64,000 bases of DNA from Flavobacterium sp. MDT1-60 (GCF_014844035.1 NZ_CP062159.1:2232001-2296000); one strand, 5' to 3'. Positions 28,634 to 38,325 are shown, numbered from the stretch's first letter. The notes: generated from the sequence alone by a model not told the origin. Program-made: numbers and translations.

Positions 28634-28691
28634 TAGCGATAAATATTCTTTAAGCCTCGCCATTTCTGTTGCCGCAGAAATGGCTTTTTTT
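28634..28691. promoter_or_regulatory. Conserved hairpin element before susC (copy 2)
   Basis: The plus strand reads TAGCGATAAATATTCTTTAAGC and then a perfect 10-bp hairpin, GCCATTTCTG (28659-28668) and CAGAAATGGC (28675-28684), loop TTGCCG, followed by seven T. It is the paralogue of 13128-13182. As drawn it is a textbook intrinsic terminator for plus-strand RNA, that is, against the direction of susC. On the minus strand it is a strong hairpin with no U tract. It lies 77 bases before the susC start. Confidence 0.65.
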
Positions 28692-28859
28692 ATTTATATA
28701 CAGCAGCGATGCATCTTTTTCATTTTTTAGGGTATTTAGTTATTAATTATTTTTTTTTGATTTATAGGTATAGTTTCAAGAATCATTTCAATACAAATAA
28801 ATGCATCAGATAGATTTTTGGAATTTTCAATAAGAATTTTTGTGATGAATTTTATATAG

Positions 28860-28910
28860 TTTCGTTTTTGGTTCCGATTTAATAATGAATAAGGAAATCG
28901 TTAAACGAAA
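28860..28910 (-). promoter_or_regulatory. Conserved leader stem downstream of leader peptide (copy 2)
   Basis: In the minus-strand RNA, UUUCGUUU (28910-28903) pairs with AAACGAAA (28867-28860) over a 35-base loop, which itself contains a CGATTT/AAATCG pair (28875-28880 with 28895-28900). The 5' arm begins 15 bases after the leader peptide stop. The arms are identical to copy 1 while the loop differs. Confidence 0.5.
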
Positions 28911-28925
28911 AAAATTTGCTGAGAT

Positions 28926-29012
28926 TTAGCAACAGAAGCACATATAACAAAATGTGTTATAAGTATATTTTTTTGGAAGATTTAAATACGATATGCTTTC
29001 GGTTGTTTTCAA
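28926..29012 (-). CDS. Cysteine-rich 28-residue leader peptide (copy 2), TTG start
   Basis: TTG at 29012 to TAA at 28926-28928, 28 codons: (M)KTTESIS, then LPKKYTYN, ending TFCYMCFCC. Same length as copy 1, with identical KTT, PKKYTYN and FCYMC-x-CC blocks. Differences include synonymous changes (TAT/TAC, CCA/CCT) and conservative ones (S/T), while the reading frame is held. An in-frame TAA is seven codons upstream and no ATG or GTG lies between. It sits about 50 bases into the predicted leader RNA of the susC operon. Inferred cysteine-sensing leader peptide; peptide synthesis is not proven. Confidence 0.75.
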   Translation of the reverse strand: MKTTESISYLNLPKKYTYNTFCYMCFCC

Positions 29013-29065
29013 AATATAGTTTTTTTGGTTTTAAATATGATTTTAAACTCTACTAATCCTATAGA

Positions 29066-29096
29066 CAAAGTTAATTTTAATCTAATAAAAACCAAA
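29066..29096 (-). promoter_or_regulatory. Predicted promoter of the susC-susD-sulfatase operon
   Basis: Minus strand TTTG (29096-29093), 19-base spacer, TAACTTTG (29073-29066): the Bacteroidota housekeeping consensus and identical in both boxes and spacing to the promoter at 13485-13455. Transcription should begin near 29059, leaving a leader of about 500 bases before susC. Confidence 0.75.
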
Positions 29097-29577
29097 AAAA
29101 AACTTAATATTTTTTTTTACAGCAAGAAATAAAGAACTAAATCTAGAAGTTTTTTGTTTTTAAATAATTGATTTTTAGATAATTAAATATTTTTTTTAAT
29201 AAGTTAAAAATGTTAAATACCGATTCGTAAAAGGCTTTAAAATGTAGTATTTTATACTTGTTTTTTATGTTTTGATTATTTGTGTAATTCGGGAAACGGA
29301 TATAAAAACGTCTGAAAAGCAATTATTTAAAAATATTTAGGTTTTTTGAGCAAATTAAAATTCAATATTTCAAACATTTAAAAAAATAGAAAGGAATATT
29401 TTTTTAAAAGTTAATTCCAAAAAGCAACAAGATTTAAATACTTGGTATTTAGTTATTTAGTAATATATTTTTGCTTAAATTTATAATGCTTAATTTTCGT
29501 AAGCAAAATATTACCTATTTTTTGCTTGATATATAACGATTTACGTTTTATAAAAAAATCTACCTAAATACTATTTT
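29097..29577. other. AT-rich divergent intergenic region, no gene seen
   Basis: 481 bases between the susC promoter and the first NarK gene. Very AT-rich with many homopolymer runs. It must hold the plus-strand promoter for the narK operon. AAATAC-TTG-GTATTT (about 29436-29450) is an inverted repeat that could be a regulator site. I find no open frame or RNA structure that convinces me. Confidence 0.5.
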
Positions 29578-31050
29578 ATGGCAAATCTTTCACAATCTCA
29601 TCGCATTCTTTTTTTCAATACACTAGGTTTTATGGTTTGTTTCGCCTGTTGGACACTCAACGGGGTTTTGGTTACCTTTTTAAATGATCGTGGTATTTTT
29701 GAATGGAGTGTCGTTGAGATAGGATGGTTATTGGGAATTCCGATTTTAACCGGTTCTATTATGCGATTGCCAATGGGAATTTTAACTGATAAATACGGAG
29801 GAAAACCAGTTTTTTCATGTTTATTAATTCTAAGTTCAATTCCGCTATTTTTACTTCCTTTTGCAACGAGCTTTTGGACATTTGCAATTTTAAGTTTCCT
29901 TTTCGGAATGGTTGGTACCAGTTTTGCCATTGGAGTAGGCTATACTTCAATTTGGTATCCAAAGGAATGGCAGGGAAGGGCATTAGGAATTTTCGGAATG
30001 GGAAGTTCAGGAGCGGCTTTGACAACATTTTTAGCACCAACTTTACTCAATAATTTTACAGAGAATGATCCGGAAAATGGATGGAAATGGCTGCCTGTTA
30101 TTTATGGAATTGCCTTATTAGCGACAGGAATTGTATTCTTTATTTTTACAACAAATAAGAAAGTAGAAGCAACATCAAAAACAGTTAAACAATTACTGCA
30201 GCCTTTAAAAAGCGTTCGCGTCTGGCGTTTTGGACTTTATTATTTTCTGGTTTTTGGTTCCTTTGTTAGTTTCTCACAGTGGTTATTGCCCAATTTTATG
30301 AATGTCTACCATACTACATTAGTCACAGGAGGTCTGTTTGCATCATTTTTTAGTTTACCAACAGGCGTAATTCGGGCCTACGGTGGTTTTTTATCAGATC
30401 GTTTTGGAGCTCGAAAAGTAATGTATTGGGTATTGAGTTCTTCAGTCGTTTTAAGCTTCTTATTAATGTTTCCGAAAATGGAAATTACAACTGCCGGTTC
30501 CGGTTTATTAGCTTCTAAAGCAGGAACAGTTACGAAGGTTTCAGAAGATCAGATTGTGGTTGGTGATAAAACGTATGCCATAACAAAAGAGGATAAAGAG
30601 GCAAAAAGCAGCAAAATTTTACCTTCAAAAAAAACATGGCAAGAAGTCGTTGTGCAACAAAATCAACAAATTCAAAAGAAAGATTTACTGGCAGAAGGAG
30701 TAACCCAAATTCATTTTGAAGCCAATATGTGGATCTACCTGGCATTGGTTATTTTAATTGGAGCCGCCTGGGGAATTGGTGCTGCTGCGGTTTACAAACA
30801 TATTCCGGACTATTTTCCAAATGAAGTGGGAGTAATTGGGGGAATGGTTGGTATGCTGGGCGGTTTAGGAGGTTTTTTTGGGCCGATTATTTTTGGATAT
30901 TTATTAAGTTTTACCGGTTTTTGGACGAGTTCCTGGATGTTTATTTTAATCATTTCGTTAATATGTCTTATTTGGATGCATCGTGTTGTGGTTAATTTAA
31001 TGAAGGAGAAGTCTCCGGAATTTGCAAAAGACATGGATAGAAAAAGTTAA
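29578..31050 (+). CDS. NarK-family nitrate/nitrite transporter (MFS), first copy
   Basis: 490 residues with twelve expected membrane spans. The two nitrate-family signatures are visible: GYTSIWYPKEWQGRALGIFGMGSSGAA and GGLGGFFGPIIFGYL. An insertion of about 85 residues, polar and lysine-rich (from GTVTKVSEDQIVV to AEGVTQIHFEANMW), lies between two late spans; it is unusual for NarK and shared by the other two 490-type copies in the window. It imports nitrate or exchanges it for nitrite at the inner membrane. It is followed by its own terminator, then a second copy. Confidence 0.9.
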   Translation: MANLSQSHRILFFNTLGFMVCFACWTLNGVLVTFLNDRGIFEWSVVEIGWLLGIPILTGSIMRLPMGILTDKYGGKPVFSCLLILSSIPLFLLPFATSFWTFAILSFLFGMVGTSFAIGVGYTSIWYPKEWQGRALGIFGMGSSGAALTTFLAPTLLNNFTENDPENGWKWLPVIYGIALLATGIVFFIFTTNKKVEATSKTVKQLLQPLKSVRVWRFGLYYFLVFGSFVSFSQWLLPNFMNVYHTTLVTGGLFASFFSLPTGVIRAYGGFLSDRFGARKVMYWVLSSSVVLSFLLMFPKMEITTAGSGLLASKAGTVTKVSEDQIVVGDKTYAITKEDKEAKSSKILPSKKTWQEVVVQQNQQIQKKDLLAEGVTQIHFEANMWIYLALVILIGAAWGIGAAAVYKHIPDYFPNEVGVIGGMVGMLGGLGGFFGPIIFGYLLSFTGFWTSSWMFILIISLICLIWMHRVVVNLMKEKSPEFAKDMDRKS

Positions 31051-31077
31051 ACGGATTTTGTATCATCAATATTTTAT

Positions 31078-31116
31078 AAAAGCTTGTCTTATAATTAGTA
31101 TGAGACAAGCTTTTTT
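31078..31116 (+). terminator. Terminator after the first narK
   Basis: AAAAGCTTGTCT (31078-31089) pairs with AGACAAGCTTTT (31103-31114), followed by more T. It separates the first narK from the downstream reductase operon. Confidence 0.88.
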
Positions 31117-31192
31117 ATTAATTCATTTTCGGATAGGAGACAAAAAAGTCTTTTATATGATATATGTCATTTTCTTCCAAAATAGAAGGCTA

Positions 31193-31227
31193 TAATTTTG
31201 CTTCAAATGAGAACAAACTGTCTCATT
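31193..31227 (+). promoter_or_regulatory. Predicted -7 box and inverted repeat before the second narK
   Basis: TAATTTTG (31193-31200) fits the -7 consensus TAnnTTTG; no clear -33 box is seen. Just downstream, AATGAGA (31206-31212) and TCTCATT (31221-31227) form an inverted repeat with an 8-base spacer, overlapping the likely RNA start. It could be an operator or a leader hairpin. Confidence 0.4.
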
Positions 31228-31253
31228 AGTTAAGTATATTTTAAAAGCCTATT

Positions 31254-32726
31254 ATGAGTGGTTTATCTCAATCTCACCGAATTTTATTTTTAAACACACT
31301 TGCCTTTACAGTATGTTTTGCCTGTTGGACATTAAATGGTGTCCTTGTGACTTATTTGGTCGATAAAGGTATTTTTAACTGGACAGTTGTAGAAACGGGC
31401 TGGCTGTTGGGAATTCCCATTTTATCCGGTTCTATATTCCGTCTTCCAATTGGTATTTTAACAGATAAATACGGCGGTAAAATTGTTTTTACATTTTTAC
31501 TATTGTTATGTTCCATACCCCTTTTTCTGCTTCCATTGGCCAATTCATTTTGGAGTTTTGCTGTTTTAAGTTTCTTTTTTGGATTAGTAGGAACCAGCTT
31601 TGCTGTCGGAATAGGTTATACCTCTGTATGGTATCCAAAAAATTGGCAGGGAAGGGCTTTAGGCATCTTCGGAATGGGGAATGCAGGTGCGGCGATTACC
31701 ACTTTTATCGCACCTACTTTATTAAATAATCTCTCAGAAAAAGATCCAATAAATGGTTGGAAAACTTTGCCTGTTATTTATGGCGGGGCTTTAGTTATTA
31801 TAGGGTTGCTTTTTATTGTTGCAGCTAAAAACAAAACCAATCAGGTGCCTTCCAAATCAATGACCGATTTATTGTCTCCACTTAAAAATATGCGCGTTTG
31901 GCGTTTTGGAGCTTATTATTTTTTAGTCTTCGGTTTCTTCGTAGCCTATTCACAATGGCTCTTACCCAATTTTATGAATGTCTATCATACCTCTTTAGTG
32001 ATGGGCGGAATGTTTGCAACCTTGTTTAGTTTGCCATCTGGCGTAATCAGGGCTTTTGGAGGTTATTTATCAGATAAATTCGGAGCCAGAAAAGTAATGT
32101 ATTGGGTTTTAGGCTCTTCAATAGTAATCAGTTTTTTATTGATGTTTCCAAAAATGGAAGTGTTTACGACCGGCCCGGGAGTCATGGCTTCTTCAAATGG
32201 AATTGTTACCGAAGTTTCTGCTAATGAAATAATGGTAAACGGAAAAGCACATAAAGTTTCAGAAAAACAAATCAGCAACAAAAATGAGACCTCAATTTTT
32301 CCGGTAAAAAATTCATGGCAGGAAATAGTGGTAAAACAAAATCAGGAAGTCAAAAAGAAAGAATTATTAGCACAAGGTATTACGCAAATTAAGTTTAGCG
32401 CCAATCTTTGGGTATATGTGGTTTTGGTAACCCTGATAGGGATTTCATGGGGAATTGGAAAGGCAGCTGTCTACAAACATATTCCGGAATATTTTCCAAA
32501 TGAAGTTGGAGTTGTGGGAGGAATGGTTGGATTAATTGGCGGACTTGGCGGTTTCTTTGGCCCCATAATTTTTGGTTACCTGCTCAATGCTACCGGATTA
32601 TGGACCAGTTCCTGGATCTTCATTTTCGCAGTATCGGTTCTTTGTTTGCTTTGGATGCACCGAACAATTATAAAAACAATGCGGATTAAATCACCGGATT
32701 TTATCAGAGATATAGAAGCTAAATAA
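31254..32726 (+). CDS. NarK-family nitrate/nitrite transporter (MFS), second copy
   Basis: 490 residues, colinear with the first copy. It has the same signatures (WYPKNWQGRALGIFGMGNAGAA, GGLGGFFGPIIFGYL) and the same long polar insertion before the last spans, here GIVTEVSANEIMVNGKAH and a KKKELLAQGITQIKF end. It is 22 bases before the third transporter, so it begins the operon that runs through the molybdopterin reductase. Two close copies under separate promoters suggest different expression or transport direction. Confidence 0.9.
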   Translation: MSGLSQSHRILFLNTLAFTVCFACWTLNGVLVTYLVDKGIFNWTVVETGWLLGIPILSGSIFRLPIGILTDKYGGKIVFTFLLLLCSIPLFLLPLANSFWSFAVLSFFFGLVGTSFAVGIGYTSVWYPKNWQGRALGIFGMGNAGAAITTFIAPTLLNNLSEKDPINGWKTLPVIYGGALVIIGLLFIVAAKNKTNQVPSKSMTDLLSPLKNMRVWRFGAYYFLVFGFFVAYSQWLLPNFMNVYHTSLVMGGMFATLFSLPSGVIRAFGGYLSDKFGARKVMYWVLGSSIVISFLLMFPKMEVFTTGPGVMASSNGIVTEVSANEIMVNGKAHKVSEKQISNKNETSIFPVKNSWQEIVVKQNQEVKKKELLAQGITQIKFSANLWVYVVLVTLIGISWGIGKAAVYKHIPEYFPNEVGVVGGMVGLIGGLGGFFGPIIFGYLLNATGLWTSSWIFIFAVSVLCLLWMHRTIIKTMRIKSPDFIRDIEAK

Positions 32727-32747
32727 TAAAAATAAACAAAGAATATT

Positions 32748-34340
32748 ATGAAAACCTGGTTAGATAAATGGGAGCCCGAAGATGAAATATATTGGAATAC
32801 TGCAGGAAGTAAAATTGCCTGGAGAACTTTAACAATAACAACGCTTACGTTAATTCTATCATTTGCATCCTGGTTTATGATGAGCGTAATAGCCGTAAAA
32901 TTACCAGGCTTAGGATTTAATTTTTCGAAAGATCAATTATTCTGGCTGACCGCCATTCCGGGATTGGCTGCCGGATTCTTAAGAATCATTCACACTTTTA
33001 TATTACCCATATTTGGGACTCGACATGTCGTTTCTTTTGCAACAGCAATTAAATTAATTCCCGTAATCGGAATTGGTTTTGCAGTAATGAATGTAAATAC
33101 GCCTTTTTGGGTATTTGCTGTTCTTGCAGTCACAACAGGTTTTGGAGGAGGCGATTTCTCCTCTTACATGCCCAGTACAAGTTTATTTTTTCCAAAGAGA
33201 TTAAAAGGAACGGCGCTCGGAATACAAGCCGGAATAGGAAATTTTGGTGTTTCTGTAGCGCAGTTTGTTACGCCCCTTATCATAAGTATTGGAATTTACG
33301 GAACAGCTTCTGTATTTACAAGCATTGATCAAAAAGAAACCATTACTACTTTTCAGCATTCAACCATCGAAAAACAAAAAGAAGTTTTTGGCTTACTTGA
33401 TGCCGACGTACAAACTAAAATATTATCAAACGTAAAGAAAACTATTATCGACTCGGTTAAAACATCAATTAATTCAGATGATAAAGTTGTTCTTTTTAGT
33501 TCGTTACCAATAAAAGCGAAGGCAAAAGCTATTGCCAACGCAAACCCGAAATTAGCAGAGAAAATACTTAATGATATAAACCCTCAAAATACTGCGGTTA
33601 AAAACAAGGAAATATATTTACAATCAGCTGCTTTTTGGTTTGTTCCTTTCTTATTGTTATTGTCAATTATAAGTTGGTTTTATTTAAGAAGTATTCCGAT
33701 GAAAGCATCCATTAAAGAACAAATGGATATTTTCTCCAATAAACATACTTGGTATTGCACGATAACCTATTTAATGACTTTTGGAACTTTTGCTGGTTTG
33801 TCTGCCGCTTTTCCCTTAATGATTAAATTTTTATATGGAGATTTCCCAAATGCACCGGATCCTTTAGTTTATGCATTTTATGGTCCGCTTATTGGCTCTG
33901 CAAGCAGAATTGCTTTTGGTTTTGTTGCTGATAAAGTTGGTGGCGCAATACTAACTACAATTACCGGTTTAGGAATTTTGGCTGGAGCAATCATTTTGAT
34001 AACGCAAGGACTTGTTGCGCCAACAAGCATGGATCAATTTCCGCTTTTTGTAGCAGTAATTTTAGCGATGTTCTTCTTTACAGGAATCGGAAATGCAGGT
34101 ACTTTTAGACAGTATCCAATTATTTTCGCAGAGAATCAGCGTCAGGCAGCCGGAGTAATTGGCTGGACAGCTGCAATTGCTGCATTTGGACCTTTTATCT
34201 TTTCGAAATTGATAGGAAATAATATTTCTGCTAATGGTACCGTAAATCAATTCTTTATTGGTGTGGCTTTTTTCACTATATTAGCTACAGGTATCAATTG
34301 GTGGTTCTATAATCGTAAGAATTGTGAAAGACCGAGTTAA
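32748..34340 (+). CDS. NarK-family nitrate/nitrite transporter (MFS), divergent third copy
   Basis: 530 residues and clearly a different subgroup. The N-terminus is MKTWLDKWEPEDEIYWN, the first signature is SLFFPKRLKGTALGIQAGIGNFG and the second is GNAGTFRQYPIIF. A helical insertion of about 100 residues (KQKEVFGLLDADVQTK to NPQNTAVKNKEIY) separates the two six-span halves. NarK1/NarK2-type pairs often combine a nitrate/proton importer with a nitrate/nitrite antiporter; which copy does which cannot be told here. Tightly linked to the reductase genes. Confidence 0.88.
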   Translation: MKTWLDKWEPEDEIYWNTAGSKIAWRTLTITTLTLILSFASWFMMSVIAVKLPGLGFNFSKDQLFWLTAIPGLAAGFLRIIHTFILPIFGTRHVVSFATAIKLIPVIGIGFAVMNVNTPFWVFAVLAVTTGFGGGDFSSYMPSTSLFFPKRLKGTALGIQAGIGNFGVSVAQFVTPLIISIGIYGTASVFTSIDQKETITTFQHSTIEKQKEVFGLLDADVQTKILSNVKKTIIDSVKTSINSDDKVVLFSSLPIKAKAKAIANANPKLAEKILNDINPQNTAVKNKEIYLQSAAFWFVPFLLLLSIISWFYLRSIPMKASIKEQMDIFSNKHTWYCTITYLMTFGTFAGLSAAFPLMIKFLYGDFPNAPDPLVYAFYGPLIGSASRIAFGFVADKVGGAILTTITGLGILAGAIILITQGLVAPTSMDQFPLFVAVILAMFFFTGIGNAGTFRQYPIIFAENQRQAAGVIGWTAAIAAFGPFIFSKLIGNNISANGTVNQFFIGVAFFTILATGINWWFYNRKNCERPS

Positions 34341-34367
34341 GAAGTAATCATTAAATTTTAATTAAGG

Positions 34368-35417
34368 ATGAAAAATAAAACATTTAATACCAAGGCTTTA
34401 CTTATAGCAACTGCAGTATCAGCACTGACCATTGTTTTTGTTTTTTATGGTTCAAGAAAACTGCAAAATTTTGATGCCGCGCTAATCACTTATTTATTCG
34501 GAACCGTATTTGCTTTCTTCGGAATTGTATATAGATATTCCGTTTGGCTTCAAAGACCACCAACGTGGATGTATTTCAAACGCAGTCTTCAATTTTTATT
34601 CACAGGAAAAATACTTTCGCACTTGTGGTTTTTGGGTAAAGAATCTGTCGGAAATATTGTAGTTCAAAAATTCATTTATCCAAGAAGTAAATACCGTTGG
34701 TTCGCCCATTTTTGTATTGCACTAGGATGTATGTCAGCTTTTGCGATAACCATTCCGCTAACATTTGGCTGGATACATTTTACATTGGCTCCAAATTCCA
34801 TTTCTATTTACGAAGCTCATTTTTTCGGTTTTAAAATGATGGATTTTAAAATAGGATCTTTTCTCGCATTTCTGATTTTTCACGCTTTAAATTGGTCTTC
34901 CTGGTTGGTAATAATTGGATCTGTCTATTATTTAAGAAGACGATTAACAAATCCGGGTTTAATAGCAACACAAACTTTTGAAGGTGATTTGTTACCCCTT
35001 ATTTTATTGATTGCAATTTCAGTTACAGGATTATGTTTGACCTATTCCTATCAATTCATGAAAGGATTTGCATATGATTTCTTAGCGGTAATTCATGCCG
35101 TAACGGTCATTATGTTTTTAATATGGATTCCGTTTGGAAAATTCTTTCACATTATACAGCGTCCTGCACAAATTGGAACTCATATATACAAGAAAGAAGG
35201 AATCAAAAAAGGAATGGCGATTTGTCCACACACCGGAGAAGAATTTGCAACACAACTTCATATTGACGATTTAAAAATCGTTACCAAACAATTAGGTTTC
35301 GACTTTACACACGAAGATGGAACTTCACATTTAGATTTAAGTCCGGAAGGAAAAAGATCCCGTTTAGCACAGGCACACTTAAAAGCCAGATTAGCGGGTG
35401 GAAACTTATTTGGATAA
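34368..35417 (+). CDS. NarI-like membrane cytochrome b subunit (putative)
   Basis: 349 residues with about six hydrophobic spans and then a soluble C-terminal tail of about 90 residues. Histidines lie in or near the spans at FAHFCIALG, FHALNWSSW, AVIHAVTVIMF and GKFFHIIQRPAQ, a pattern seen in NarI and DsrM-type cytochrome b subunits that pass quinol electrons to an oxidoreductase. It sits 28 bases after the third NarK and just before the catalytic subunit. I infer it is the quinol-linked membrane anchor. The tail contains CPHTGEEFATQLHIDDLK, of unknown role. No exact family name recognised. Confidence 0.65.
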   Translation: MKNKTFNTKALLIATAVSALTIVFVFYGSRKLQNFDAALITYLFGTVFAFFGIVYRYSVWLQRPPTWMYFKRSLQFLFTGKILSHLWFLGKESVGNIVVQKFIYPRSKYRWFAHFCIALGCMSAFAITIPLTFGWIHFTLAPNSISIYEAHFFGFKMMDFKIGSFLAFLIFHALNWSSWLVIIGSVYYLRRRLTNPGLIATQTFEGDLLPLILLIAISVTGLCLTYSYQFMKGFAYDFLAVIHAVTVIMFLIWIPFGKFFHIIQRPAQIGTHIYKKEGIKKGMAICPHTGEEFATQLHIDDLKIVTKQLGFDFTHEDGTSHLDLSPEGKRSRLAQAHLKARLAGGNLFG

Positions 35418-35429
35418 GAAAAATATAGT

Positions 35430-35508
35430 TTCAGGTTTCTTTTGTTTCAAGTTTCAGGTTCTCTAAGACAACTTGAAACCTGAAACATGGAACTTGAAAC
35501 AAAAAAAA
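35430..35508. repeat. GAAACCTGAAAC-type intergenic repeat
   Basis: Contains TTTCAAGTTTCAGGTT and, further on, the complementary AACTTGAAACCTGAAAC and AACTTGAAAC, so it can fold into a hairpin. Related words occur at 40696, 41632, 53846 and 58238. The repeat runs into a possible early start codon (35487) of the next gene, which argues for the later start at 35520. Confidence 0.65.
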
Positions 35509-35519
35509 CAAAAACAAAA

Positions 35520-37736
35520 ATGGCAAAATTACCTATATCAACTGAAAAAATAATTGAGGCTTTCGGTCCTCATCTAAATTATGCACCAAAAGACGGTTAC
35601 GAAGGTAGAGACGAACCGGATGAGCTTGTAAAAACACATTGCTGTTTCTGTGGAATGCAATGCGGTATTCAATTGTCAGTAAAAGATAATAAAGTAGTAG
35701 GTTTTGAACCATGGATGGAATTTCCTTTTAATGAAGGACGTTTGTGCCCAAAAGGAGTACAACGCTATTTACAAAATAATCATCCGGATAGACTTTTGCA
35801 TCCGATAAAAAGAGTAGAAGGAAAAGGTTTTGAAAAAACAACATGGGATGAAGCTATGGATAAAACCGTTTCTGAAATAAAAAGAATTCAGGAAAAATAT
35901 GGTAAACATGCTTTTTCAATGCTATCAGGCGTATCGCTTACCAATGAAAAAAGTTATTTGGTTGGAAAATTTGCGCGTGTTGCTTTAAAAACCAGAAATT
36001 TGGATTATAACGGAAGACTTTGCATGGTAAGTGCCGGAGCAGGAAATAAAAAAGCTTTCGGTTTGGACCGAGCTTCCAATAATTACTCGGATTTAGAATA
36101 TGCTGAAGTGATTATCGTGGCTGGTGCCAATATCAGTGAAACTTTTCCAACTTTAACGCATTGGATTTGGAAAGCAAGAGATCGCGGAGCAAAATTAATT
36201 GTTATTGATCCCAGAATGATTCCGCTAGCCAGAACGGCAGATATTCATTTAGATGTAAAGCCCGGAACAGATTCGGCTTTATACGGTGCAATGTTAAAAT
36301 ATCTCGTAGATAATGATATGCTGGATCATGATTTTATAGATAATTATACATCTGGATTTCAGGAAACAATCGATGCGGTAAAAGACTATACTTTAGAATG
36401 GGCTGAAGAAATTACCGGAATTGATAAAGATAAAATAAAAGCTGCAGCCGAATTATGGGGCAAGGCCAAAACGAGTTTCCTGCTTCACGCACGTGGTATA
36501 GAACATCACTCAAAAGGAGTTGACAATGTTTTAGGTTGTATTAATTTGGTTTTGGCAACCGGAAGAATTGGTAGACCTTATTGTGGTTACGGAACAATTA
36601 CCGGCCAGGGAAACGGACAGGGCGGAAGAGAACATGGCCACAAATGTGATCAATTACCAGGAAACAGAGACATCGAAAATCCGGAACACAGGAAATATAT
36701 TTCTGAAGTTTGGGGAATTGATGAAAAAGACATGCCCGGAAAAGGACTTACAGCGTATGAAATTATAGAAGCTATTCATCGGGATGAAATCAAAGGTTTA
36801 ATTTCAATCTGTTTCAATCCATTGGTTTCATTGCCAAACAATAATTATGTAAGAGCGGCTCTCGAAAAATTAGAATTCTATGTCTGCATTGACTTCTTTT
36901 TGAATGAAACGGCCCGTCATGCGGACATTGTATTGGCCGGCTCTTTACAGGAAGAAGAAGAAGGAACAACAACTTCTGCAGAAGGGCGTGTTATCCGAAT
37001 TAGACAGGCTGTGACGCCTCCGGGAGATGCAAGAACGGATACTTCAATACTATTGGAAATTGCTGAGCGTCTGGGAGAAAAAGATAAATTCACTTACGAT
37101 AATAGTGAAGCCATTTTTAATGAATTAAGAGTTGCTTCGAAAGGAGGAACAGCAGATTACTTTGGAATAACGTATAAAAAAGTAGAGGATAATATGGGTA
37201 TTTTTTGGCCTTGCCCATCAGAAGATCATCCCGGAACTCCCAGATTGTGGGAGGATAAAAAGTTTAAAACTCCTAATGGGAAAGCACATTTTAATCCCGC
37301 TCCCTATAAATTGCCTGGCGAAGTTACTGATGAGGAGTATCCGATCATATTGACGACAGGCCGTGTAGTTTCGCAATATTTGAGTGGAACACAAACACGT
37401 CGAATTGGTAAACTGGTTGATCAATTTCCGGAACCGATGTTAGAAATTCATCCGGAATTAGCTTTGAAATATAATATCAGGCAAAGAGAATTAGTCAGAG
37501 TTGTAACCAGAAGAGGAGAAGGAATTTTTCCGGCAAATATTGTTGAAACCATTCGAAAGGATACTGTTTTTATACCCTATCATTGGCCGGGAGCAAAATC
37601 TGCAAACCAGTTAACCCCGGGAACTTTAGATCCGATTTCTAAGATACCGGAATTTAAAGTTTGTGCCTGTTTACTCGATCCATCAGGAAAAATAGCGCCC
37701 TCATCAAAAGAATCTGAAGCTTATGTAAGTGTTTAA
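35520..37736 (+). CDS. Molybdopterin oxidoreductase, nitrate-reductase-like catalytic subunit
   Basis: About 738 residues from the ATG at 35520. An in-frame ATG at 35487 lies in a repeat and adds 11 low-complexity residues. An N-terminal [4Fe-4S] motif ([11 protein letters not shown]...GRLCPKG) is followed by the bis-MGD domains: [39 protein letters not shown], and the C-terminal [18 protein letters not shown]. There is no Tat signal, so it should face the cytoplasm. It belongs with NasA/NarB/Nap-type enzymes. With the NarI-like, ferredoxin and Rieske subunits and three nitrate transporters it most likely reduces nitrate. The substrate is inferred from context. Confidence 0.85.
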   Translation: MAKLPISTEKIIEAFGPHLNYAPKDGYEGRDEPDELVKTHCCFCGMQCGIQLSVKDNKVVGFEPWMEFPFNEGRLCPKGVQRYLQNNHPDRLLHPIKRVEGKGFEKTTWDEAMDKTVSEIKRIQEKYGKHAFSMLSGVSLTNEKSYLVGKFARVALKTRNLDYNGRLCMVSAGAGNKKAFGLDRASNNYSDLEYAEVIIVAGANISETFPTLTHWIWKARDRGAKLIVIDPRMIPLARTADIHLDVKPGTDSALYGAMLKYLVDNDMLDHDFIDNYTSGFQETIDAVKDYTLEWAEEITGIDKDKIKAAAELWGKAKTSFLLHARGIEHHSKGVDNVLGCINLVLATGRIGRPYCGYGTITGQGNGQGGREHGHKCDQLPGNRDIENPEHRKYISEVWGIDEKDMPGKGLTAYEIIEAIHRDEIKGLISICFNPLVSLPNNNYVRAALEKLEFYVCIDFFLNETARHADIVLAGSLQEEEEGTTTSAEGRVIRIRQAVTPPGDARTDTSILLEIAERLGEKDKFTYDNSEAIFNELRVASKGGTADYFGITYKKVEDNMGIFWPCPSEDHPGTPRLWEDKKFKTPNGKAHFNPAPYKLPGEVTDEEYPIILTTGRVVSQYLSGTQTRRIGKLVDQFPEPMLEIHPELALKYNIRQRELVRVVTRRGEGIFPANIVETIRKDTVFIPYHWPGAKSANQLTPGTLDPISKIPEFKVCACLLDPSGKIAPSSKESEAYVSV

Positions 37737-37755
37737 TCTATAAAAAAAGGGCATT

Positions 37756-38325
37756 ATGAACTTAACTAATTTTAATAAAAATGAAGAGTTTTTTGTAGAT
37801 CTGCAACGTTGCATTGGCTGTAAAGCTTGTGAAATGGCTTGCGCCGAATGCGAAACAAATGGGCAGGAATCATTAATCAGTGTGAATTATGTAGAGCGTT
37901 CTTCAACCATACAAACAACAGTACAGGTCTGCATGCATTGCGAAGATCCGGTTTGTGCCAATGTCTGCCCTGCTGATGCGATTTCGCAAGATGAATTTGG
38001 TGTTGTACACACAGCAAATACAGAAAGATGTATTGGTTGTTCCAATTGTGTTATGGCGTGCCCGTTTGGAGTTCCGAAAAAAATGGAAGAGTACGATTTG
38101 ATGATGAAATGCACCATGTGTTATGACAGGACGAGTGTGGGTAAAAAACCAATGTGTGCAACAGTTTGCCCTAGTGGAGCTTTATTTTATGGCACAAGAG
38201 CGGAAATAGAAGAAATGAGACCCAACAGTTCTCCGGTCAACACATTCATTTTTGGAAAAGAAACGGTCAATACTAAAGTGAATATTATGATGCCTAAAGG
38301 CAGTAATGAATTAAGAATATATTAA
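37756..38325 (+). CDS. Four-cluster [4Fe-4S] electron-transfer subunit
   Basis: 189 residues of the NarH/NrfC/DmsB type. Four cysteine groups are visible: [45 protein letters not shown], and CTMCYDR...[10 protein letters not shown]. It would wire electrons from the membrane subunit to the molybdopterin centre. No signal peptide, agreeing with a cytoplasmic catalytic subunit. It lies 19 bases after the catalytic gene and 10 before the Rieske gene. Confidence 0.9.
   Translation: MNLTNFNKNEEFFVDLQRCIGCKACEMACAECETNGQESLISVNYVERSSTIQTTVQVCMHCEDPVCANVCPADAISQDEFGVVHTANTERCIGCSNCVMACPFGVPKKMEEYDLMMKCTMCYDRTSVGKKPMCATVCPSGALFYGTRAEIEEMRPNSSPVNTFIFGKETVNTKVNIMMPKGSNELRIY

Noticed and set aside
28694..28723. 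Nine-codon frame MKKMHRCCI with two adjacent Cys codons in the susC leader
   Set aside because: The aligned region of the other leader (about 13183-13200) has no equivalent frame and no Cys codons, so it is probably chance.
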